Shown here piece by piece: positions 55,195 through 60,459 of a stretch of DNA of 60,459 nt. The notes below the pieces were generated by a model. The model was not told the origin of the DNA, ran no database searches, and saw only the letters and a program-made list of their open reading frames with translations. Positions within the stretch are counted from its first letter, which is position 1. The number at the start of each line of letters is the position of its first letter. The stretch comes from Anaerotignum sp. (GTDB lineage: Bacteria; Bacillota; Clostridia; Lachnospirales; Anaerotignaceae): positions 1-60,459 of the forward strand of contig JAFWWO010000040.1 of the NCBI GenBank assembly GCA_017523325.1, in the 5' to 3' direction. The translations under genes were made by a program, and so were the position numbers.

Positions 55195-56064
55195 ATGAAA
55201 ATCGGTAGAAATGACCCCTGCTGGTGCGGCAGCGGGAAAAAATATAAGGCCTGCCATGCAGAATTTGATGAAAAACTGGCACAAATGAAAGCCAAAAAAA
55301 TAATTGTACCCAGCCATAAGCTGATTAAAACCCGGCAACAGCTGGAGGGAATACGGAAAGCAGGCAAGCTGAATACGGAAATTTTGGATATGGTAGCCGC
55401 CCATATTCGGGAGGGTATGTCCACCGATGAGATTAACACGCTGGTGCATGAATATACCATCGCCCACGGCGGGATTCCCGCCCCGCTGAATTACTGCGGG
55501 TTTCCCAAAAGCGTCTGCACTTCCGTCAATGATGTCATTTGCCACGGTATCCCCGATGAAAACGAAATCCTGAAAAACGGTGATATTATCAACGTGGACG
55601 TCACAACCATACTGGACGGGTATTATGCCGATGCCTCCCGTATGTTTTGTATCGGCGAAGTCAGCGAAAACGCCAAAAAGCTGGTGGATGTCACAAAAGA
55701 ATCCCTCGACCTTGCCTTCAAAGAAGTGCGTCCTTGGGGCTTTTTGGGGGATATCGGCGAGGTTATCAGTAAACACATCTATGCCCACGGCTATACAGTA
55801 TTGCATGATATCGGCGGCCACGGCGTGGGGAACGATTTTCATGAAGACCCTTACGTTTGCCATATCGGCAGACGGGGGACAGGTATGCTCCTCGTACCCG
55901 GCATGGTGTTTACCATTGAACCTATGGTGAACGAAGGCAAAGAGGACTTCTATCAGGACGCCGATAACGGCTGGACCATTTATACGGAGGACGGTTCTCT
56001 CTCCGCCCAATGGGAATATACCGTAGCCGTCACCGAGGACGGAGCGGAAATTATTACACATTAA
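55195..56064 (+). CDS. map: Type I methionine aminopeptidase with N-terminal SEC-C zinc motif
   Basis: 289 residues. Residues 1-20 form a SEC-C zinc motif (MKIGRNDPCWCGSGKKYKAC). The M24 catalytic domain runs from about 45 to 289: His in NDVICHGIPDENEILKNGD, metal Asp residues in NVDVTTILDGYYADASRM, His in HDIGGHGVGNDFHEDPYV, and Glu in VFTIEPMVNEGKE and QWEYTVAVT. It removes the N-terminal Met from nascent proteins; the SEC-C motif may dock it to the ribosome. ATG 55195 follows AAAAGGAGAG. It is divergent from cysK. Confidence 0.95.
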   Translation: MKIGRNDPCWCGSGKKYKACHAEFDEKLAQMKAKKIIVPSHKLIKTRQQLEGIRKAGKLNTEILDMVAAHIREGMSTDEINTLVHEYTIAHGGIPAPLNYCGFPKSVCTSVNDVICHGIPDENEILKNGDIINVDVTTILDGYYADASRMFCIGEVSENAKKLVDVTKESLDLAFKEVRPWGFLGDIGEVISKHIYAHGYTVLHDIGGHGVGNDFHEDPYVCHIGRRGTGMLLVPGMVFTIEPMVNEGKEDFYQDADNGWTIYTEDGSLSAQWEYTVAVTEDGAEIITH

Positions 56065-56065
56065 A

Positions 56066-56100
56066 AATAACCCACTCTGATATTATCAGGGTGGGTTATT
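56066..56100. terminator. map terminator
   Basis: AATAACCCAC/GTGGGTTATT arms with inner CTGATA/TATCAG pairing, directly after the map stop. Confidence 0.8.
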
Positions 56101-56112
56101 GGTTTTACCAAC

Positions 56113-56337
56113 AAAAAATCGCCACAAGCAATAAGGAGCTTGCTTTCGTAAATCATTCCAAGTCCCTTTTTTTGCCACAAAAGGTTGGTAGTGCCGCAAA
56201 GGCGTTGTGCGTGCGTTTACAAGCGCACAGCCGGCGCAAGCGTGACCTTTTGTGGAGAGGAGGAACAGCGGATTGCGCGCGGGGCGTTTTTTGATGCAAC
56301 GCATAAAAAAATCGCCACAAGCAATAAGGAGCTTGTG
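56113..56337. repeat. 193-bp repeat, copy A (before tRNA-Leu 1)
   Basis: Begins AAAAAATCGCCACAAGCAAT and ends in a second copy of the same short hairpin sequence (CACAAGC, 8 nt, GCTTGTG) 193 nt further on. In the tRNA direction that hairpin plus a T-run works as the tRNA terminator. The core contains perfect 11-bp arms CCACAAAAGGT (56175-56185) and ACCTTTTGTGG (56245-56255) enclosing smaller hairpins. Open frames through the repeat encode Cys/Arg-rich peptides and appear in several frames; I do not count them as genes. Confidence 0.85.
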
Positions 56338-56344
56338 ACGACGA

Positions 56345-56429
56345 TGCGGATGACAGGACTTGAACCTGCACGGGCACAATGCCCACTAGAACCTGAATCT
56401 AGCGCGTCTGCCAGTTCCGCCACATCCGC
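56345..56429 (-). tRNA. tRNA-Leu (anticodon CAG), copy 1
   Basis: An 85-nt tRNA with acceptor arms GCGGATG/CATCCGC, discriminator A, anticodon stem CTAGA/TCTAG with loop TTCAGGT (anticodon CAG), a long class II variable arm (GGGCATTGTGCCC) and a T arm with GGTTCAAGTCC. CCA is not encoded. It has its own promoter at 56450-56478. Confidence 0.95.
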
Positions 56430-56449
56430 ACAATTTAGTACGCTTGACT

Positions 56450-56478
56450 ATCATAGCCCATCTATCTGAAAAAGTCAA
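56450..56478 (-). promoter_or_regulatory. Promoter of tRNA-Leu copy 1
   Basis: TTGACT (56473-56478), 17-nt spacer, TATGAT (56450-56455), 21 nt before the tRNA. Confidence 0.75.
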
Positions 56479-56543
56479 GCACTTTTTGCATTTTATTATG
56501 GGATTTTGAAAAAGTCCGTCCGTTCGCCGTTTTTTCATCCCTC

Positions 56544-56572
56544 TTGACAAATTTATTAGTTTAGACTAACTT
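56544..56572 (+). promoter_or_regulatory. Promoter with spacer palindrome upstream of the methyltransferase gene
   Basis: Consensus -35 TTGACA (56544-56549), 17-nt spacer and a weak -10 TAACTT (56567-56572). The inverted repeat TTAGTTTAGACTAA (56556-56569) fills the spacer, as an operator of a TetR- or MarR-size repressor would. The leader from here to the start at 56723 shows no other gene. Confidence 0.5.
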
Positions 56573-56722
56573 ATTGGTGGAATCTATTTTGACTCTTTTT
56601 TATGAGCGGAAGAGATGAGCCGCACCCATTTGTCTGACACCAAAAACATCGTCTGTTGCGGCGTCTGTGTGAATTTCGCATTACCCGTAACGATTACAAT
56701 TTCAGAAAGTGCAGGTGATACA

Positions 56723-57520
56723 ATGGAAAAATTACAAGGCGTGGCTGATACATTGTTTATTCCTCTTGCGGCACGCATTTATGTTTCCAAACGATTCCCC
56801 GAATATTTTTATGACGAAACCGCATTGGCACTGGAAAACACCCTGCCCATCGGCGAGATACAAAACAGTTCCTCGGAGTATTTTATGATGGCTTCCGTCG
56901 CACGGTATTATCATATGGACGCCATAACAAAGGCCTTCATTGCCACCCACGGGATATGTAATATCGTCAATCTGGGGGCAGGTTTGGAAACGGCGTGCAG
57001 TCGTATCGGCCATACCTCTGCCATATTTTATGAAGCGGATTTGCCGGAGGTCATCGAAAGACGCAAAGCCATTCTCCCCCCAAAGGAAAATGAGGTATTG
57101 CTGGGCGGAGATTTGTTTGCCTTGGAGTGGGTACGGGCCATAGATACTTCTCTCCCTACATTATTCCTCGCTTCCGGCGTATTCCAGTATTTTCATGAAG
57201 TGCAGATTTTACAGCTAATCTCCGGCTTAAAAACCGTGTTCCCCAATGGAGAACTCCTGTTTGACGCCACTACCGAAAAGGGGCTTCGTTCCGCCAACAG
57301 ATACGTCAAAAAAACAGGCAACACCGACGCCATGATGTACTTTTTTGTCGATGATTGCAGAAGTTTTGCCCAAAAAAGCAACACCATTCTTTTGGATTAT
57401 CGCCCTTTCTTCACCGAGGCACGGAAAATGCCGGGGAAAAAGCTAACGCTCTATACCCGCATCGCCATGAAAATTGTGGACGAGCGCGGATTGGGAAAAA
57501 TCATACATTTGAAGCTATGA
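56723..57520 (+). CDS. Leucine carboxyl methyltransferase (LCMT/PPM)-family SAM methyltransferase
   Basis: 265 residues. Class I SAM motifs of PF04072: YFMMASVARYYHMDAITKAF, motif I VNLGAGLETACSRIG, acidic YEADLPEVIERRKAILP, then LFLASGVFQYFHEVQILQLI and ELLFDATTEKGLRSANRYV. Bacterial members methylate carboxyl groups of small molecules or polyketides; the target here is unknown. ATG 56723 follows AGGTG; an in-frame ATG at 56615 would add a Cys-rich leader with no site. The gene is bracketed by the tRNA-Leu/repeat units and its stop abuts repeat copy B, which suggests that it arrived or was trapped together with them. Confidence 0.85.
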   Translation: MEKLQGVADTLFIPLAARIYVSKRFPEYFYDETALALENTLPIGEIQNSSSEYFMMASVARYYHMDAITKAFIATHGICNIVNLGAGLETACSRIGHTSAIFYEADLPEVIERRKAILPPKENEVLLGGDLFALEWVRAIDTSLPTLFLASGVFQYFHEVQILQLISGLKTVFPNGELLFDATTEKGLRSANRYVKKTGNTDAMMYFFVDDCRSFAQKSNTILLDYRPFFTEARKMPGKKLTLYTRIAMKIVDERGLGKIIHLKL

Positions 57521-57521
57521 G

Positions 57522-57716
57522 AAAAAACACCGCAAGCAAAAAGGAGCTTGCTTTCGTAAATCATTCCAAGCCCCCTTTTTTTGCCACAAAAGGTTGGTAG
57601 TGCCGCAAAGGCGTTGTGCGTGCGTTTACAAGCGCACAGCCGACGCAAACGTGACCTTTTGTGGAGAGGAGGAACAGCGGATTGCGCGCGGGGCGTTTTT
57701 TGATGCAACGCATAAA
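57522..57716. repeat. 193-bp repeat, copy B (directly after the methyltransferase gene)
   Basis: Nearly identical to copy A with a few substitutions; its first hairpin reads GCAAGC, 8 nt, GCTTGC. Core arms CCACAAAAGGT and ACCTTTTGTGG are at 57584-57594 and 57654-57664. It joins copy C at a period of 194 nt. Confidence 0.85.
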
Positions 57717-57940
57717 AAAATCGCCACAAGCAATAAGGAGCTTGCTTTCGTAAATCATTCCAAGCCCCTTTTTTTGCCACAAAAGGTTGGTAGTGCCGCA
57801 AAGGCGTTGTGCGTGCGTTTACAAGCGCACAGCCGGCGCAAACGTGACCTTTTGTGGAGAGGAGGAACAGCGGATTGCGCGCGGGGCGTTTTTTGATGCA
57901 ACGCATAAAAAAATCGCCACAAGCAATAAGAAGCTTGTGA
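57717..57940. repeat. 193-bp repeat, copy C (before tRNA-Leu 2)
   Basis: Tandem partner of copy B. Core arms are at 57777-57787 and 57847-57857, giving an 81-nt core as in A and B. It ends in the hairpin that precedes tRNA-Leu 2, exactly as copy A ends before tRNA-Leu 1. Confidence 0.85.
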
Positions 57941-57946
57941 CGACGA

Positions 57947-58031
57947 TGCGGATGACAGGACTTGAACCTGCACGGGCGCAATGCCCACTAGAACCTGAAT
58001 CTAGCGCGTCTGCCAGTTCCGCCACATCCGC
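57947..58031 (-). tRNA. tRNA-Leu (anticodon CAG), copy 2
   Basis: 85 nt, identical to copy 1 except in the variable arm (a G:C for A:T-type change). Same acceptor stem, anticodon loop TTCAGGT and discriminator A; CCA not encoded. Own promoter at 58051-58079. Confidence 0.95.
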
Positions 58032-58050
58032 AAATATTTCAGACTTGGTT

Positions 58051-58079
58051 AGTATATCTCACTTTCGCAGGAAAGTCAA
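58051..58079 (-). promoter_or_regulatory. Promoter of tRNA-Leu copy 2
   Basis: TTGACT (58074-58079), 17-nt spacer, TATACT (58051-58056). The -35 region resembles that of copy 1; the spacer does not, so the duplicated block probably ends near the tRNA 5' end. Confidence 0.75.
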
Positions 58080-58151
58080 GCATTTTTCTGATTTTTCAAA
58101 ACAGGGAAATTCCGCTTTTTACAACATAGCCCCTGCTCAAATATGCCGGAA

Positions 58152-58177
58152 GGGAGCCCTTCCCAAAAAAGGCTCCC
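58152..58177 (-). terminator. Hairpin after the HTH gene
   Basis: GGGAGCC with GGCTCCC, 12-nt loop containing the T-run. Lies about 40 nt after the stop at 58214. The T-run is inside the loop, so terminator function is uncertain. Confidence 0.4.
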
Positions 58178-58213
58178 CCATCTGCCGCCTGATTGCAGCA
58201 GCCGTTTTTCTGC

Positions 58214-58450
58214 CTATTCATTTTTGCCAAAATCCCCGTCCTCATCGGGTGCATATTCCAGAATATCCCCCGGCTGACAATGCAGTGCCTCACAAATGGC
58301 AATCAGCGTGGAAAAACGAATGGCAGAGATATGCCCGTTTTTCAGCTTAGATAGATTGACATTGGCAATGCCTACCTTTTCTGAAAGCTCGTTCAAGCTC
58401 ATCTTTCTGTCTGCCATCACACGGTCCAGTCGCAAAATGATTTTTCCCAT
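58214..58450 (-). CDS. Cro/CI-type helix-turn-helix regulator (YozG-like)
   Basis: 78 residues: LDRVMADRKMSLNELSEKVG, IANVNLSKLKNGHISAIRFS and TLIAICEALHCQPGDILEY form the XRE helix-turn-helix of the short YozG type. Such regulators are typically encoded next to DUF2975 membrane proteins, as here (15-nt gap). It is the likely ligand of the two 17-bp palindromes upstream of the operon. GGAGGGG precedes ATG 58450. Confidence 0.93.
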   Translation of the reverse strand: MGKIILRLDRVMADRKMSLNELSEKVGIANVNLSKLKNGHISAIRFSTLIAICEALHCQPGDILEYAPDEDGDFGKNE

Positions 58451-58465
58451 TTTCTCCCCTCCCGT

Positions 58466-59182
58466 TTACAATGTTTCGTCAGCCTCTTGCTGCAACTCAG
58501 CACCATAGCCGAATATCATCGCCAGAACCAGCACGATAACCGCCGCAGCTATACCTCCCAAATCCGGCGAAATCTGCGTCCCTGTATGCGCCGTCAGCAC
58601 GGAGGACCATACCGCATTTGTTACCGTATTGCTCACTCCCAAAGGCAACAGAGCAAAGCCAAATCTCCGCATGGCTTTCACAATTTCCGGGCGGAAAGGC
58701 GAGTCGCATTTTTGGAATTCCTTCATCATAGCTCTGCACAAAAATAACACCACCAGCACAAGAAGCAGATTTACAATCAGCACCAATAAGCCCCTTACAC
58801 AATCTTTCGGTGTGTATGGAATCTCCTCCGTTGTGCCTTCTATGGTTATGCCATCTTCAGATGATGCCAGCGTTGCCATTACATATTGTGCTCCGGCTAC
58901 ACCTATATTCATATCGGCACCTTTTATTTCTTCTGTCAAAGGTGTTTCCAAATCCTTCTCCAATTCTTCCCAGAACAGCGCATCAAACAATTCCCGATTC
59001 ACCTTTATCTTGGCATGGCCGGAAAAAGAAATACTTGCGGAATCCTCCGGCAGTCTTGCCGCTGCCACCGTCAACAGTGAAACGGCAACCGTTGCAATGA
59101 TGACCAACACCATCAAAATCGTCATAATGATTTTCCCGATTTTCCCAACGCGATTGATTTTCTTTTTGATAGAACGTTCCAT
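58466..59182 (-). CDS. DUF2975 domain membrane protein
   Basis: 238 residues. One N-terminal transmembrane helix (IIMTILMVLVIIATVAVSLL), an extracytoplasmic loop of about 100 residues, then three helices (VRGLLVLIVNLLLVLVVLFL; FALLPLGVSNTVTNAVW; GIAAAVIVLVLAMIFGYGAE), with the short cytosolic CRAMMKEFQKCDSPFRPEIV motif of DUF2975. Function is unknown. It is cotranscribed with the downstream HTH gene; the pair resembles small membrane-protein/regulator modules. AAAGGAGG precedes ATG 59182. Confidence 0.9.
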   Translation of the reverse strand: MERSIKKKINRVGKIGKIIMTILMVLVIIATVAVSLLTVAAARLPEDSASISFSGHAKIKVNRELFDALFWEELEKDLETPLTEEIKGADMNIGVAGAQYVMATLASSEDGITIEGTTEEIPYTPKDCVRGLLVLIVNLLLVLVVLFLCRAMMKEFQKCDSPFRPEIVKAMRRFGFALLPLGVSNTVTNAVWSSVLTAHTGTQISPDLGGIAAAVIVLVLAMIFGYGAELQQEADETL

Positions 59183-59215
59183 ATTGCATCCTCCTTTATG
59201 TTTTTCATATTATAT

Positions 59216-59232
59216 TTAACGTTTATCGTTAA
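59216..59232. promoter_or_regulatory. 17-bp operator-like palindrome 1
   Basis: TTAACGTTTATCGTTAA, perfect 6-bp arms around 5 nt, between the -10 and the gene start at 59182. Confidence 0.65.
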
Positions 59233-59236
59233 TATT

Positions 59237-59265
59237 AAGATATACTACATTTTTTCGTTTGTCAA
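59237..59265 (-). promoter_or_regulatory. Promoter of the DUF2975-HTH operon
   Basis: TTGACA (59260-59265), 17-nt spacer, TATCTT (59237-59242), 54 nt before the start codon and bracketed by the two palindromes. Confidence 0.7.
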
Positions 59266-59272
59266 TATATTT

Positions 59273-59289
59273 TTAATGTTTTTCGTTAA
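59273..59289. promoter_or_regulatory. 17-bp operator-like palindrome 2
   Basis: TTAATGTTTTTCGTTAA, same layout as palindrome 1 with one arm mismatch, just upstream of the -35. Centre-to-centre distance is 57 bp. Confidence 0.6.
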
Positions 59290-59391
59290 TTTTTTTATCT
59301 TTACGAAAAACACTTTCCTATCATAAAAAACTTCTCTTCTTTTAAGTTCCCCATTGCATTGCTTTCCCCCGCCCATACATTGCATATGCAA

Positions 59392-59423
59392 AAATACCCC
59401 ACGGCTCCCACCGCAGGGTATTT
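59392..59423 (-). terminator. Terminator of the ABC-F gene
   Basis: AAATACCC/GGGTATTT outer arms with inner GCGG/CCGT-type pairing and a T tail, 5 nt after the stop at 59428. Confidence 0.75.
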
Positions 59424-59427
59424 CGTC

Positions 59428-60459
59428 TTACGAGAGTTTTTCTCTCAATTTATCAATTTCTTCATCGTCAATATATTCGTCATAGGTCATTTGCCGGTCA
59501 ATCATGCCGCCGGGCAAAAGCTCAATGATTCTGTCGGCAATGGTCTGGACAAACTGATGGTCATGGGAGTCGAAAAGCAATGTACCCTTATACTCCGTCA
59601 ATCCCTCGTTCAGTGCCGTAATGGATTCCAAATCCAGATGGTTGGTGGGCTCGTCTAATATCATGACATTCGCCCCGCTGATCATCATTTTGCAGAGCAT
59701 ACAGCGCACCCGCTCCCCACCGGAAAGAACTTGGGCCTCCTTCAAGGCCTCCTCACCGCTAAAGAGCATACGCCCCAGCCAGCCCCGAATATCCGCATCA
59801 TACTGCTCACCCTCTTTGGCGTAGGGACGGAGCCATTCAATCAGGGAATCGTGACAGCCATCGAAAAATTCGGAATTATCCTTGGGGAAATACGCCGTTT
59901 TTGTTGTCACGCCCCATTTGAAAGAGCCTTCGTCCGGCTCCATTTCCCCCATCAATATCTGAAACAAAGTGGTTCTGGCAATTTCGTCCTTCCCCACAAA
60001 AGCAACCTTTTCATGGGGGCGAATCATAAAGCTGATATTATCCAGCACCTTTTTGCCGTCAATGGTTTTGGAAAGCCCCTCCACCAAAAGCACATCATTG
60101 CCTACCTCTCTGTCCTGCTTAAAGCTGCAAAAGGGATACCGGCGGCTGGAAGGTTTAATGGTATCCATCTGCAAATTATCCAGCAATTTCTTTCGGCTGG
60201 TGGCCTGCTTCGCCTTAGAGGCATTGGCACTGAAACGGGCGATGAAATCCTGTAATTCCTTGATTTTCTGCTCTACCCGCTTATTCTGGTCTTTTAATTG
60301 CCGCTGGGTCATCTGGGTATAGCTGTACCAGAAGTCATAATTCCCCACGAACATTGTAATTTTGCCATAATCAATATCGGCGATATTGGTGCAAACTTTA
60401 TTCAGGAAATGTCGATCGTGGGAAACCACAATGACCGTATTTTCAAAATTCATCAAAAA
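59428..60459 (-). CDS. ABC-F family ATPase (YkpA/YbiT-like), 5' part outside the window
   Basis: 343 residues, the C-terminal portion; the frame is open at the right edge. It begins in the H-loop of the first ATPase domain (VIVVSHDRHFLNKVCTNIAD), then the inter-domain linker (about 50-100, QKIKELQDFIARFSANASKA), and the second ATPase domain with signature LSGGERVRCMLCKMM, Walker B VMILDEPTNHLDLESI and H-loop LFDSHDHQFV. The second Walker A is degenerate: VGKDEIARTTL lacks the GxxGxGKT lysine, as in YkpA/YbiT-type members. ABC-F proteins act on the ribosome E site; this branch is not a known antibiotic-resistance type. Confidence 0.9.
   Translation of the reverse strand, partial: FLMNFENTVIVVSHDRHFLNKVCTNIADIDYGKITMFVGNYDFWYSYTQMTQRQLKDQNKRVEQKIKELQDFIARFSANASKAKQATSRKKLLDNLQMDTIKPSSRRYPFCSFKQDREVGNDVLLVEGLSKTIDGKKVLDNISFMIRPHEKVAFVGKDEIARTTLFQILMGEMEPDEGSFKWGVTTKTAYFPKDNSEFFDGCHDSLIEWLRPYAKEGEQYDADIRGWLGRMLFSGEEALKEAQVLSGGERVRCMLCKMMISGANVMILDEPTNHLDLESITALNEGLTEYKGTLLFDSHDHQFVQTIADRIIELLPGGMIDRQMTYDEYIDDEEIDKLREKLS

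Noticed and set aside
56723..57520. Complete integrative element at the tRNA-Leu genes
   Set aside because: No integrase, recombinase or transposase gene lies in the segment, so a conventional element cannot be claimed.
56113..57940. Possible CRISPR array
   Set aside because: Only three copies of a ~193-bp unit, no short repeats with unique spacers and no cas genes.
57451..57988. Repeated Cys/Arg-rich peptides encoded on both strands of the 193-bp repeats
   Set aside because: They exist in several frames of both strands because the DNA repeats, have no ribosome sites and end inside the tRNA genes. The DNA or RNA is the repeated unit, not a protein.

Overview
The window looks like a chromosomal segment of an anaerobic, monoderm Clostridia-type Bacillota. 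The evidence is the wal operon (walR, walK, yycH, yycI, murA, walJ, rlmH), the glmU-prs-pth-mfd neighbourhood, a glgC/glgD pair, recD2, comF, a YtvI-type membrane protein known from spore-formers, strong Shine-Dalgarno sites with some GTG/TTG starts, and roughly half-GC DNA. An Anaerotignum- or Lachnospiraceae-like host is a guess from gene content. Most genes lie on the minus strand, so they are read from high to low coordinates.

Left part (1-15.2 kb). A broken cell-surface protease remnant runs off the left edge, followed by a CdaR/PucR-type regulator. Next comes an envelope-polysaccharide cluster. It encodes a phosphodiester-glycosidase-like exoprotein, a MurJ flippase fused to an O-antigen-ligase-like domain, a GT4 glycosyltransferase, two DUF4330 membrane proteins, a GT4 fused to a CsaB-type pyruvyl transferase, a TagA/WecG glycosyltransferase and a YitT protein. 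Together they fit synthesis, export, ligation and pyruvylation of a secondary wall polymer of the kind that anchors SLH-domain proteins.

Middle (15.3-35.4 kb). This is mostly housekeeping: MmcQ/YjbR, DUF1846, ComF-RecD2, a flavodoxin/ferredoxin protein, a SurA/PrsA-like lipoprotein, Mfd-Pth, a D-2-hydroxyacid dehydrogenase with a promoter-overlapping Rex-like site, Prs-GlmU, GlgD-GlgC and, on the plus strand, MurC.

35.4-51.8 kb. The wal operon runs from 44.8 to 35.4 kb. A small secreted protein is inserted between walK and yycH, preceded by a three-half-site WalR-type box and a TATAAT element. It is followed by pgi, a LysM-G5 wall protein with a similar box upstream, a GntR regulator with ispE, an HD-domain protein, ytvI, and a zinc-ribbon gene remnant.

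Right part (51.8-60.5 kb). This holds diaminopropionate ammonia-lyase, cysK-traX and map with an N-terminal SEC-C motif. Next is an unusual segment in which two near-identical tRNA-Leu(CAG) genes, each followed by copies of a ~193-bp repeat, flank a leucine-carboxyl-methyltransferase-like gene. The window ends with a DUF2975/HTH pair behind two 17-bp operator-like palindromes and the 3' part of an ABC-F ATPase gene cut by the window edge.

All family calls come from reading the translated sequence and recalled family motifs; no search was run.
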